A stretch of DNA of 52,219 bases from Methylomonas sp. GTDB taxonomy: Bacteria > Pseudomonadota > Gammaproteobacteria > Methylococcales > Methylomonadaceae. Below, piece by piece: positions 1 through 7,616 of the stretch (the stretch's first letter is position 1; each line of letters opens with the position of its first letter). The stretch lies in the NCBI GenBank assembly GCA_026988155.1, contig JALSLW010000091.1, positions 1 through 52,219 on the forward strand. The letters run 5' to 3'. Position numbers and translations under genes: made by a program. The notes beneath the pieces were generated by a model. It was not told the DNA's origin, searched no databases, and saw only the letters and a list, made by a program, of their open reading frames with translations.

Positions 1-2
1 AT

Positions 3-167
3 ACAGATCTTCAGCTTCAGCTTATTGCGGGTGTTTACGCGGATACATCTGTAGATCCAAAGAATAATGATAAGAAAAAGGACGAAGAAAATAAAAGGGG
101 TAGAGAAGATCAAAAAAATGAAGACGAAGACGATGAAGATGAAGATGAAGATGAAGATGAAGATTAG
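3..167 (+). CDS. C-terminal end of an acidic-tailed protein (5' truncated by window edge)
   Basis: An open frame enters from the left edge and stops at TAG 165-167. The visible 54 residues begin TDLQLQLIAGVYADTS, then pass through a Lys/Glu-rich stretch into a C-terminal Asp/Glu tail made of a GATGAA-type hexanucleotide repeat (about 131-166). It lies 50 bp upstream of the FccB-like gene on the same strand, so it could be the cytochrome or another partner subunit of that flavoprotein. No CXXCH motif is visible in the part present, so its identity is open. The low-complexity acidic tail could bind metal or cations, or simply be a repeat-expanded terminus. Confidence 0.6.
   Translation, partial: TDLQLQLIAGVYADTSVDPKNNDKKKDEENKRGREDQKNEDEDDEDEDEDEDED
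131..166 (+). repeat. GATGAA hexanucleotide repeat encoding Asp-Glu tail
   Basis: Near-perfect tandem copies of GATGAA lie in frame at the 3' end of the partial CDS and encode alternating Asp and Glu. Copy-number change would lengthen or shorten the acidic tail without a frameshift. Confidence 0.75.
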
Positions 168-217
168 TAAGTTATAGAAAAACAGGCATTAACTTTTAAA
201 GACTTAAGGTAACTGAA

Positions 218-1492
218 ATGAACAAATTTAAGCGTCGAGATTTTATCAAATTAATGGGTATTTCTACTGCTTCAGTAGCGACACCTTCTATATTAAAAGC
301 GGCAACAGGAAGTAATGTTGCTCCTCGTGTTGTAGTAGTTGGCAGTGGTTTTGCAGGATCAACAGTTGCAAAATATTTACGTTTATGGAGTGGCAATATG
401 ATTGATGTCACTGTTGTTGATCCAAAAAGCTCACACGTTTCTTGTGTAATGAGTAATCTAGTGGTGAATGGCAAACTAAATATGTCTGATATCACCTTTG
501 ATCACAGTTTACTAAGTGATAAATATGGAGTTAAATTTATAAAAAGTACAGTCATTGAAATCTATTCTGGACTTGGTGGAAAAACTGTTTCTTTGGCAGA
601 TGGTAGTACTTTAACATGTGATTTTGTAGTGCTAGCACCTGGTATAGCATTTGATAATGTGACTGGCTGGGACCAAAATATTGCCCCTCATGCTTGGATT
701 GCAGGTCCACAGACAGAATTGCTAAGAGATCAATTAATTGATATTAAAGCAGGTGAAACTTTTGTTATGACAGTACCAAAAGCACCCTATCGTTGTCCTC
801 CTGGGCCTTATGAAAGAGCTTGTGTTGTGGCTGACATTATGAAACGCAAGGGTGGCGGTAAAGTAGTGGTACTTGATATGAATTCTAAAATTATTGTAGA
901 AGAGCATATGTTTTCCACTGCTTTTTCTGGAATATATGGGGATATTGTCGAGTATATTCCCAATGTAGAAGTTGACAGTGTCAATGGCTTAACTATCAAC
1001 ACATCAAAAGGATCATTTTCAGCAGATGTGTTAAATGTAATTCCTACTCATAAGGCTGGAAAAATTATCTCGCAATTAGGTTATGCAACGGTTGCTGGTC
1101 GTTGGGCTGATGTTGATCCAATTAGTTATGAATTGAGGAATGAAGCAGGAGTTTTTGTTATTGGTGATTCTAGCGGTACTAATCAACCAAAATCAGGGCA
1201 TATGGCAAATTCACAGGCAAAAGTATGTGCTGATTCTATTATCCGAATGATTGCTAATCAACCGATTGATGATTTAGAAAGGCTTTCTAATTTAACTACA
1301 AACTCAGCATGTTATAGCCCTATTACCTATGAAACAGCAACATGGTTAACAGCTGGTTTCTTTTATGATCAAAATGAAAAGAAAATGAAAGCAGTTAAAG
1401 CTTCATTAGGACAGGCGGAAAAACATAGCGTTGATCATTACAAAGATATGTTTAGCTGGTCTCAAAACTTATTTGAAAATACTTTTATGTAA
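218..1492 (+). CDS. Flavocytochrome c sulfide dehydrogenase-like flavoprotein (FccB/SoxF family), Tat-exported
   Basis: 424 aa. The N-terminus carries a Tat-type signal (RRDFIKLMG near residue 6) followed by an Ala-rich segment. It is followed by the FAD dinucleotide-binding motif VVVVGSGFAGS (about residues 38-48). The family's redox/flavin-linkage cysteines appear in SSHVSCVMSN, APYRCPPGPYERAC and NSACYSPI. The C-terminal half contains GVFVIGDSS, the second FAD contact typical of FCSD and pyridine-nucleotide-disulfide oxidoreductases. Known family role: oxidation of sulfide (or a related sulfur species) in the periplasm, passing electrons to a c-type cytochrome partner. The upstream partial gene may be that partner. 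In a methanotroph-like genome this suggests sulfide detoxification or auxiliary electron input. The exact substrate is inferred. An AAGGAGG sequence directly after the stop points to a further downstream operon member. Confidence 0.85.
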   Translation: MNKFKRRDFIKLMGISTASVATPSILKAATGSNVAPRVVVVGSGFAGSTVAKYLRLWSGNMIDVTVVDPKSSHVSCVMSNLVVNGKLNMSDITFDHSLLSDKYGVKFIKSTVIEIYSGLGGKTVSLADGSTLTCDFVVLAPGIAFDNVTGWDQNIAPHAWIAGPQTELLRDQLIDIKAGETFVMTVPKAPYRCPPGPYERACVVADIMKRKGGGKVVVLDMNSKIIVEEHMFSTAFSGIYGDIVEYIPNVEVDSVNGLTINTSKGSFSADVLNVIPTHKAGKIISQLGYATVAGRWADVDPISYELRNEAGVFVIGDSSGTNQPKSGHMANSQAKVCADSIIRMIANQPIDDLERLSNLTTNSACYSPITYETATWLTAGFFYDQNEKKMKAVKASLGQAEKHSVDHYKDMFSWSQNLFENTFM

Positions 1493-1493
1493 A

Positions 1494-1500
1494 AGGAGGA
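1494..1500 (+). promoter_or_regulatory. Orphan Shine-Dalgarno sequence after the flavoprotein stop
   Basis: A strong AAAGGAGG-type ribosome site lies immediately after the TAA of the flavoprotein gene, but no ATG/GTG/TTG start follows at normal spacing. Instead a palindromic element begins at 1517. The site probably served the gene now represented by the ORF at 1668-2006. Confidence 0.55.
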
Positions 1501-1516
1501 TAAAAGTATTACGTAC

Positions 1517-1678
1517 TAAGTACCCAAGTAAAATTAATTTAACTTTTTACTTATCTTTTTTACCATTTTAGGCTCTCAATAAATAGTTACGTAGCTCGCT
1601 ATGCGCCTATTTATTGAGAGCCTAAAATGAAAAAAAATCCTGCGTAAAACTATTAAATTAATTTTACTTGGGTACTTA
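1517..1678. repeat. 162-bp nested palindromic element (MITE-like), family A
   Basis: The outer arms 1517-1542 and 1653-1678 are perfect 26-bp inverted repeats beginning TAAGTACCCAAGTAAAATTA. A second perfect 22-bp inverted repeat is nested inside (1565-1586 / 1607-1628, core GGCTCTCAATAAATA), with a 20-nt central loop. No transposase is encoded. A degenerate single arm of the same family (2 mismatches in 26) lies at 20720-20745. No clear target-site duplication is visible. This is typical of a non-autonomous palindromic mobile element. Confidence 0.85.
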
Positions 1679-2006
1679 CTTGCATATATTTAGTCATGTT
1701 CAGGATCATCAAGCAACTCTGGCTTCCTATCAACTGCCCCCCAATGGTGAGACTTTAGAATTAAAAGGGACAATTAATGAGTTTTATAATGATCCTTTTG
1801 TTGTTCAAAATACTGCCATTTGGCATGACATTTCTACGGCTTTCAAGTATGAATCTGGTTTTTCCTTAGAGGTGGGGCAGTCAGTACAAGTAGAAGCCAA
1901 CCCAATGTGGATGGGGCAGGAACCGCAATTAAAGTACAAGTTGGTCCTATATAGCTTTACGGTTATTGAGATTAGTGTTTATATTAAATCCGTATATGTT
2001 TCGTAA
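1668..2006 (+). pseudogene. Small ORF, probably the body of a gene beheaded by the palindromic element
   Basis: The 112-aa open frame opens inside the right arm of the repeat, with only TTG as a possible start and no ribosome site. I do not recognise the family. The sequence reads as a small beta-rich domain (GETLELKGTINEFYND, VGQSVQVEANP) with a hydrophobic C-terminus. A strong ribosome site lies stranded on the far side of the element (1494-1500), so the simplest reading is that the repeat landed at the 5' end of the third gene of the flavoprotein operon. It could still be expressed from a repeat-borne TTG. The codon pattern resembles neighbouring genes, which supports a once-real gene. Confidence 0.5.
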
Positions 2007-2068
2007 GCATTTGACTCAATAAATAAATAAATGAATTAATCAATCAATGTTAAAAAGAGGAGTAGATA

Positions 2069-2716
2069 GTGAACAAAGCAATAATCTGGTTAGTGTTATT
2101 TTACGTAACCCAAGCCCAAGCTAGTTTGATCAATAGAGGTAATGGGTTGATTTATGATTCAATTCAAGATCTCACATGGATTCAAGATCCATTAGCAAGT
2201 ATAGATATTGCAAAGCACCGGTCGCAAGGTGGGTCGGGTAGTAGTTTGATAGTCACTTTGCAAGAAAATGGCAATACAAATTTTGGTGATCGAGCCGTTA
2301 TTTCTAACTTGAAAGGCTTAAATTATTTGGGTTTTAATGATTGGCGACGGGCTAAAACTGTTGGAAACACCCCAGCTGAAACTACAGGCACAATAGTAAA
2401 TGGAGAGTTGGCAAATTTATTCAGAGATAATGATACAAGCATTTTTACGGGTGTAACAAATAAAAAATTCTGGGCGGGTAATCAACAATTTGCTGACCCT
2501 GCACATGGAGTTTTTAGTAACAATGGAGTGTTGCAGTTTGATACGGGGCGTATGGCACAGATAATGGTAAATCGCCAACTCAGCCAAGATTATGGCTATG
2601 TTTGGGCGGTTCGTGATGGTGATGTTTCACCTGTTCCACTGACACCAGCATTGTTTTTATTTGTTTCCGCATTAATGCCTTTTTTTTTACTGGGCTCTAG
2701 ATTTAGAAAAGATTAG
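2069..2716 (+). CDS. Secreted DUF1566-like protein with VPLPA/PEP-CTERM-type C-terminal sorting segment
   Basis: 215 aa. GTG start preceded by AGAGGAG at about 2055-2061. A Sec signal peptide is present (IIWLVLFYVTQAQA). The middle part (DGLIYDSIQDLTW-like opening, GFNDWRRAKTV, FWAGNQ, GYVWAVRDGD at the end) resembles the DUF1566/Lcl C-terminal domain found in exported proteins. The C-terminus has a short VPLTPA motif, a hydrophobic stretch and a basic end (GSRFRKD). This is the layout of exosortase-processed PEP-CTERM/VPLPA-CTERM substrates. Another substrate of this type is at 35510-36007. The substrate's role is unknown; an envelope or extracellular location is inferred. Confidence 0.7.
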   Translation: MNKAIIWLVLFYVTQAQASLINRGNGLIYDSIQDLTWIQDPLASIDIAKHRSQGGSGSSLIVTLQENGNTNFGDRAVISNLKGLNYLGFNDWRRAKTVGNTPAETTGTIVNGELANLFRDNDTSIFTGVTNKKFWAGNQQFADPAHGVFSNNGVLQFDTGRMAQIMVNRQLSQDYGYVWAVRDGDVSPVPLTPALFLFVSALMPFFLLGSRFRKD

Positions 2717-2718
2717 CT

Positions 2719-2745
2719 CAAAGCGTAGTTAGCTTTGTTTTTTGT
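2719..2745 (+). terminator. Intrinsic terminator after the DUF1566-like gene
   Basis: Stem CAAAGC (2719-2724) / GCTTTG (2732-2737) followed by a T-run, starting three bases after the stop codon of the upstream gene. Confidence 0.7.
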
Positions 2746-3210
2746 TGGGTAAATTAAACGCATCATGATAGATTTTGGAACCCCTGTGTCACAAAAAACG
2801 ATTCGCCACGCAACGAATCATCAGGCTCCAGACGCCCACCTCGAATTCGCACAAAAGTCATTATGTCAAGGCTGCCTAAAATGGCTCGACGGCTATTCGG
2901 AATAAAATTTTAGCCACGTTCGCTAACGCGAACATTGGCAAATTCCCCTGCGCCTTCTTGAGACTATCAGCCCATCCGAGGCTGACAGCGTTGGAATAAA
3001 AAAAGCTGGAGGCAGTGAATATAAGCTAGGTGAAAAGAAGAGTCTGACTTGGAAATAGAGGGCGTCCATTTTCAAAGTCTGCTGAGAAAACAAAGAGAAA
3101 GAGCCCGAGCTAAGTTTTGGCTCCTCTAGTGAGTAAAATAATTTCAGCTACTTAAAGTTTTTTTATGGAAAGTCTAGTATGAAACAAAGAGCTAGGCTCT
3201 GAATCTGAGT
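2746..3210. other. Gene-free stretch with small hairpins
   Basis: No supportable coding frame. Contains short perfect hairpins (GATTCG...CGAATC near 2800; GTTCGC-TAAC-GCGAAC near 2919) and sequence that looks like decayed repeat or gene remnants. No function is assigned. Confidence 0.5.
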
Positions 3211-3371
3211 AAGGTAACGCGCATTAAATAACCTACCCAGATTGCGCAGGATTTTTATTCGTCTTCAAGGCGCTACGAAGGGAGCATAGCAAGCTATGTG
3301 ACCGAAGTTGCAACGCTGAAGACGGATAAAAGACAAGCAAGATTGGTGGGTTATTTATTGCGAGTTGCCTA
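3211..3371. repeat. 161-bp nested palindromic element, family B, copy 1
   Basis: Nearly identical to 35186-35347 (a few substitutions and one indel). Imperfect outer inverted repeats (GGTAACGCGCATTAAATAAC / GGTTATTTATTGCGAGTTGCC-like) flank an inner imperfect palindrome (CGTCTTCA...TGAAGACG) with a central AGCATAGCAAGCTATG segment. No coding capacity; MITE-like. Confidence 0.85.
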
Positions 3372-3435
3372 AGTTACTTGTCAGGTTTCACTACGTTATA
3401 ACGCTTATTATTACAAGGTAGCAATATCAAAGAAA

Positions 3436-4056
3436 TCAATTATCTTTCTTTTCTTCCTTTAAGGATTTGATAAATTCAACAAACCATGGCAATTGTTTAA
3501 CGTTTTTCAGGTCATTATCATCGATAATATTTTGTTCGTCAGGGATCAGTCCATGGTCTCGCGCATTTTCTAAAGCTTTTAAACAGGCGTCGCTCTGACT
3601 ATGCAGGGCGTATAAACAAGCCAGGTTGTAGGAGGCGGAACCTTTTTGAATTTTTTCGGCAGTTTCAAATGATTCTTTTGCTTTACTGTAAAGCTCATTA
3701 TCCAAATTGACTTGTTTGCATTTAGCTAGTCCCATAAGAGCAACCCCATTGTCTATTGATGCTCCCAAATGCTCAGGTGAAACCGTTTGACACAAAGAAA
3801 ATTTAGCAATGGCCTGTTCAAATGTTTTGACAGCCTGATCCGAAGGTTTTACGAAGGCTTGATGTAAAATTGCAAATCCCCAATAATAAAGTGCATCTGC
3901 ATAATTTGAAGACGACTCTGGGATCGTTGAAAAATTATCGAAGGCTTGTTGAAATAATTGGTCAGCCTTTTCACCATTTTCTTGCCGTGCCTCAAGGGTT
4001 AATTTTTTCGCTTTTTCCAATTTACTGCCACTTAACAAATAGCCTAGAATCGACAT
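3436..4056 (-). CDS. TPR-repeat protein with TPR end-of-group domain
   Basis: 206 aa, no signal peptide, so cytoplasmic. The protein is almost wholly helical, with TPR-like units (ADALYYWGFAILHQA, YSKAKESFETAEKIQKGSASYNLACLYALHSQ). It ends in the 'end-of-group' arrangement: a final helix pair followed by DDNDLKNVKQLPWFVEFI. Such proteins mediate protein-protein contacts; no partner can be named. It lies upstream of a repeat (on its 3' side) and 209 bp downstream of the membrane-protein gene on the same strand, with a small AT-rich gap between them. The ATG start gives a compact MSILGYLLSG N-terminus. Confidence 0.7.
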   Translation of the reverse strand: MSILGYLLSGSKLEKAKKLTLEARQENGEKADQLFQQAFDNFSTIPESSSNYADALYYWGFAILHQAFVKPSDQAVKTFEQAIAKFSLCQTVSPEHLGASIDNGVALMGLAKCKQVNLDNELYSKAKESFETAEKIQKGSASYNLACLYALHSQSDACLKALENARDHGLIPDEQNIIDDNDLKNVKQLPWFVEFIKSLKEEKKDN

Positions 4057-4265
4057 ATTCCTATCCTGTAAGGTAAAGTCTGGATTTAAAAAATACCAGA
4101 CAGATTATTATAAAAAATGTTTAAAATGCCACGAGATTTAAAAGACTCATGAAGGTTCCTATTCTACATTGGTAACTGCCCAGCATGTTTAAATTAACTA
4201 TAGTTATGCACTATCTGTAGCTTATGGGGTATAAATACGCTGGGTAGTTAGTTCTACAAATGAAC

Positions 4266-4754
4266 TCAATTTCGTCTAATGCTTTTCCACCAGCTTGATA
4301 CAGTCCCGGTAAAAGTTGAGGACTCAACTGGCGAAGTTTCCAATGAATTTTTGGTTATAAGCTTTAATGAGTTTTTGTGCTTTAATGAAGCTATATAGCC
4401 CATTTCCAGAATAAATTTTGCCCGAATGAAAGCAACTCCTGATAGAGCCACAAGCAAAGGAAAAAATTCATATAAAATTCCAAGGATTGTCGATTGGTTT
4501 TCAGCTGTTTCACTGGAAAGTTCACCTGCTGAATTTTCTGTTTGAGAATACCCTAAATCAACCAAGTCGCCCAGAATAGCCTGATCTAGTGAGCCTTGAA
4601 TCATTCCTATCATTGAATAGCCAATATATTTAAAGACGAGAAAAGAAAGCCCGCCTATCACAGCCCACATAACCGCCTGCTTTTTTACAGAAGTAGCTGA
4701 AGAAAAAAACCAGACAGCGACCAAAATATTTATTATTCCAAAAAAAACACCCAT
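4266..4754 (-). CDS. Conserved-looking membrane protein of unknown function, predicted target of the adjacent two-component system
   Basis: 162 aa. Three hydrophobic segments: the N-terminus to about residue 20 (FFGIINILVAVWFF), about 28-52 (AVMWAVIGGLSFLVFKYIGYSMIGM), and about 90-113 (ILGILYEFFPLLVALSGVAFI). A polar loop rich in Ser/Glu separates the second and third. The C-terminal tail is basic and Ser/Thr-rich and ends SWWKSIRRN. I do not recognise a family. The gene is divergent from the response regulator. A minus-strand promoter with TATAAT (4855-4850) sits exactly 10 bp downstream of a tandem TTGAAAG box, giving a predicted leader of about 90 nt. It is therefore a good candidate for direct control by that regulator. 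Confidence 0.65.
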   Translation of the reverse strand: MGVFFGIINILVAVWFFSSATSVKKQAVMWAVIGGLSFLVFKYIGYSMIGMIQGSLDQAILGDLVDLGYSQTENSAGELSSETAENQSTILGILYEFFPLLVALSGVAFIRAKFILEMGYIASLKHKNSLKLITKNSLETSPVESSTFTGTVSSWWKSIRRN

Positions 4755-4848
4755 GTTAAAACCTCTTTATAAAATTAAAAAAAGCCAATCCCTGGCGAAG
4801 AGTATTGATAAACATCCGTGTTTTTGTCGCAGCGTATCAAGTACCTGA

Positions 4849-4887
4849 TATTATAAAAACATAAACTTTCAATAACCTTTCAACCTG
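4849..4887 (-). promoter_or_regulatory. Response-regulator box, site 1, with minus-strand -10 TATAAT
   Basis: Read on the minus strand: TTGAAAGGTTATTGAAAG, two TTGAAAG heptamers offset by 11 bp (plus-strand CTTTCAA at 4866-4872 and 4877-4883), then exactly 10 bp, then TATAAT (4855-4850). The 22-bp block 4866-4887 is identical, in inverse orientation, to 13373-13394. It also ends six bases before the response regulator's ATG, so binding could additionally repress that gene. Confidence 0.65.
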
Positions 4888-4892
4888 GAAAA

Positions 4893-5567
4893 ATGAATAT
4901 TTTATTAATTGAAGATGATGAGGTTCTCTCTGATGGTCTAACTCATACGCTTTCCAATATTGGTTACAGTGTGACGGGAGCAACCACAGGGGCTTATGCA
5001 GAACACTTATTGAAAGCGCAAGGTTTCGACTTGATAATACTGGACTTAGGGTTGCCGGATATGGATGGCTTGCAATTATTGCGCAGATTACGCGGTCAAA
5101 AGCTATCCCTGCCGATTTTGGTTTTGACTGCACGGGATGATATGAATAACCGTATCGAAGGTATCAGTCAGGGAGCTGATGATTATATGACTAAACCATT
5201 TGAACTGAGAGAGTTGGAAGCACGGCTGCATGCTTTAGTTAGGCGCTGCTATGGAGGCTTTAGCCATATTATCGAGATAGGAAGTCTACAGCTAGATACC
5301 AGTAGCCACCAGATAATGGCTAAGGGAGAGATGCTGTCATTATCTGCGCGTGAAGCTGCAGTCTTGGAGGTACTGATGATGCAAAAGGGCAAAGTCATTA
5401 GCAAAGACAAAATTGCTCAGCATTTATCTTTACATGGTGATGCACTTGCAGATAATGCCATCGAAGTCTATATTCATCGCATCAGAAAGCGTATTGAGCC
5501 CTTTTATGCGAGCATTAGAACGCTTCGAGGTTTAGGCTACCTGTTGGAGAGTAAGCTTGATGAATAA
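4893..5567 (+). CDS. OmpR-family response regulator (QseB/PmrA/TctD-like)
   Basis: 224 aa. Receiver domain residues 1-115: acidic pocket E7-D8-D9, phosphoacceptor D51 in LIILDLGLPDMDG, T79 in LTARDD, K101 in TKPF. The winged-helix DNA-binding domain occupies about 125-220 (LSAREAAVLEVL, AIEVYIHRIRKRI, IRTLRGLGYLLE), characteristic of OmpR/PhoB regulators. The ATG has only a weak Shine-Dalgarno (CTGGA). The stop codon overlaps the kinase start by eight bases, so the two are translationally coupled. OmpR-class proteins bind direct repeats with an 11-bp period as dimers, and three such repeats occur in this region (4866-4887, 7039-7059, 13373-13394). The signal sensed is unknown. Confidence 0.92.
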   Translation: MNILLIEDDEVLSDGLTHTLSNIGYSVTGATTGAYAEHLLKAQGFDLIILDLGLPDMDGLQLLRRLRGQKLSLPILVLTARDDMNNRIEGISQGADDYMTKPFELRELEARLHALVRRCYGGFSHIIEIGSLQLDTSSHQIMAKGEMLSLSAREAAVLEVLMMQKGKVISKDKIAQHLSLHGDALADNAIEVYIHRIRKRIEPFYASIRTLRGLGYLLESKLDE

Positions 5568-6930
5568 ACTTACCAGTTTGAAATCAGCAATAGCCTATCG
5601 GCTAATTATTCCGGTCATTATTTTTATTATTTTAGAAACGGCTTTATCTTATTTTGTCACCTTGCATTATGTTGAAAAAACCTATGATCGCTGGCTGCTG
5701 GATTCTGCGCGTTCACTGCTACAGGAAGTAGAAGTAATTGATCATAAAGTTTCTGTGAAACTGTCAGATAATGCACTAGACATTTTTAAATGGGATGACG
5801 TAGATACTACTTTTTTCAAAATCAATGTTGAAAATATAGGCGTAATAGCGGGTGACTCAATGTTGCCTAGCCCATCAGCTGACATAGCTGCAGAACAGCC
5901 GTTCTATTCAGATGCCAGCATTGATGGCAAAGCGATTCGCATGGTTTCATTGCTGGCATATGACGGGCTGCCAGGCAAAGTTTATATTCATGTGGCAGAA
6001 ACTTTAAATAAACGTCAAGACATGATGATCGATATACTGCTGACTGATTTAATCCCTCAAATAATCTTAACTTTACTTATCAGCCTGCTTCTTTATGAGG
6101 CGATTAATCATGGGTTAGCTCCACTGCATAAACTGGCTGATGATATTTCTCAGCGTTCTCCCCGTGATTTAAGCCCGATCCCGGAAACACAAGTATTTAC
6201 CGAGGTCAGGGCATTAACAGATACCATTAATAGTTTAATGGAAAAATTATCAACTGCCATTGCATCTCAACAGCGCTTTATTGCAAATGCATCGCATCAA
6301 TTACGAACGCCATTGGCGGGACTGAAATTACAGGCAGAACGGGCGCAGCGCGAAGACAATATACCTGCTATGCAGCCAGCTTTGTCACAAATCAAGAATA
6401 GTGCCGATAGAATTTCACATATGATTACACAATTATTGGCCTTGGCTCGCTCCAGTCCAGTTGAAGGAGCTTATCAGATGGAGACAGTTGATCTATATGA
6501 CCTAGCCAAGACTGTATGTGTTGATTGGGTGCCTAAAGCATTAGAAAGAAATATGGAAATAAGTTTTATAGCTGCCAGTCCTCCATATTTTGTTAAGGGA
6601 GACCGCATCTTACTATCTGAGCTGCTAGCTAATTTACTGGACAACGCCATTGCTTATGGACATGAAAAGGGCCATATAGCTGTCAGTTTAACTAGTCAGC
6701 CAGCTCTTTGTTTGAGCGTTGAAGATGATGGACCAGGGATAAAGGACTTAGAAAGCAATAAAATATTTGAACGTTTCTATCGTATTCCCGGCAGTTCTGG
6801 AAATGGCTGTGGCCTCGGGCTGGCCATAGTTAAAGAAATTGCAGATTTGCATCAAATAAAACTATTGCTATTAAGGTCTGTCAGCGGAGGAACTCGGTTT
6901 GATTTGCAATTTAATGAGGTAGATAATTAA
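5560..6930 (+). CDS. Sensor histidine kinase, QseC/TctE-like
   Basis: 456 aa from ATG 5560; an in-frame TTG one codon earlier is less likely. Two transmembrane helices (about residues 14-36 and 160-180) enclose a periplasmic sensor of about 120 residues, resembling the two-component sensor N-terminal domain of TctE-like kinases. A HAMP-like linker follows (HGLAPLHKLADDI). The H-box is FIANASHQLRTPLAGLK with the phosphorylated His near residue 246. The N-box is ELLANLLDNAIAYG, the G1 box DDGPGI, and the G2 box GCGLGLAIVKEI. It autophosphorylates and passes phosphate to the upstream regulator. The predicted regulon (antiporter region, PsiE, carbonic anhydrase) suggests an ionic, pH or envelope-stress cue; this is inference. 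Confidence 0.92.
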   Translation: MNKLTSLKSAIAYRLIIPVIIFIILETALSYFVTLHYVEKTYDRWLLDSARSLLQEVEVIDHKVSVKLSDNALDIFKWDDVDTTFFKINVENIGVIAGDSMLPSPSADIAAEQPFYSDASIDGKAIRMVSLLAYDGLPGKVYIHVAETLNKRQDMMIDILLTDLIPQIILTLLISLLLYEAINHGLAPLHKLADDISQRSPRDLSPIPETQVFTEVRALTDTINSLMEKLSTAIASQQRFIANASHQLRTPLAGLKLQAERAQREDNIPAMQPALSQIKNSADRISHMITQLLALARSSPVEGAYQMETVDLYDLAKTVCVDWVPKALERNMEISFIAASPPYFVKGDRILLSELLANLLDNAIAYGHEKGHIAVSLTSQPALCLSVEDDGPGIKDLESNKIFERFYRIPGSSGNGCGLGLAIVKEIADLHQIKLLLLRSVSGGTRFDLQFNEVDN

Positions 6931-7038
6931 ATACCCCTAAGGAGCAAGGATTTAATAGCCTGGACAGCTGGCGGATGTTATTTTATGAGCGTCCTTGGCA
7001 ATAATCAATGAGACTATAAAGCTTGAACCTGGAAAAAT

Positions 7039-7075
7039 AGGTTGAAAGGTTAATGTAAGTTTGTAGGAATAAAAT
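7039..7075 (+). promoter_or_regulatory. Response-regulator box, site 2, with -10 TAAAAT
   Basis: TTGAAAG (7042-7048) and ATGTAAG (7053-7059) are offset by 11 bp. They are followed by exactly 10 bp and then TAAAAT (7070-7075), pointing toward the small peptide gene and the mrp operon. An AACCTGGAA motif just upstream (7025-7033) is also found beside sites 1 and 3. Confidence 0.6.
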
Positions 7076-7102
7076 AATCACAGTAAGAGTTGCTCGCTTT
7101 AA

Positions 7103-7294
7103 ATGCATCCTCGCAATAACACTGAGGTCATGCAATTTATTTTTTGCAAAATATTAACAATCCTGATTATGAATAATAAAATTAAGCAACCTATTAATTT
7201 TTTCCATAAAATCATTAATGTGGTCATAAAGATTCTTGGAACTCTGGTAGTGCTGGCGCTCGGTGGCTCATACTGGCTATATATTTCAAGTTAA
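7103..7294 (+). CDS. Small membrane peptide downstream of regulator box
   Basis: 63 aa from ATG 7103; the internal ATG at 7168 would give a 41-residue version. Neither has a strong ribosome site. The C-terminal half is one clear transmembrane helix (VVIKILGTLVVLALGGSYWLYIS) preceded by a basic segment (NNKIKQPINFFHK), so an inner-membrane peptide with a cytoplasmic N-terminus is likely. It follows a response-regulator-type promoter (-10 at 7070-7075) and precedes mrpA by 322 bp. Single-helix peptides of this kind can modulate transporters or sensor kinases, but no such role can be shown here. Confidence 0.45.
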   Translation: MHPRNNTEVMQFIFCKILTILIMNNKIKQPINFFHKIINVVIKILGTLVVLALGGSYWLYISS

Positions 7295-7341
7295 TTAGGT
7301 GAAAAAGTGAAATAATATATTGAAGTTAATAGGGTTTTCCC

Positions 7342-7464
7342 CCAACACCATTAAGTTAAGAGTTTTATAGAGCTAATTAAGCTTGGAGACGGGGCTTTAG
7401 CCCAGTATTTGTAGGGACAAAAGTCCCTACTCCGAATATTTTATGCCTAACTTAACGACATTGG
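7342..7464. repeat. Palindromic repeat between small peptide gene and mrpA
   Basis: The 7295-7616 gap holds no gene. Its main content is a degenerate outer inverted repeat (CCCAACACCATTAAGTTAAG / CTAACTTAACGACATTGGG) around two tight hairpins, GGGGCTTTAGCCC and GTAGGGACAAAAGTCCCTAC. The second hairpin could weaken read-through from the upstream promoter into mrpA. Confidence 0.6.
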
Positions 7465-7616
7465 GTTTCCCCTCTCTGGCACGTATAGCCAAGAATAGAG
7501 CTGGCGGTCCTGGAAACGGAATGTTACCAATAAAGGGCAGGAATAAGTTATTATTCAAAGCACTTGCCAGATATGAACCCTCCTTTTAGGATAACCTCTT
7601 TTTTGCCTTCTCAACT

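Noticed and set aside
1517-1678. Palindromic elements as CRISPR repeats
   Set aside because: Repeats are inverted and nested, not regularly spaced direct repeats, and no cas genes are present.
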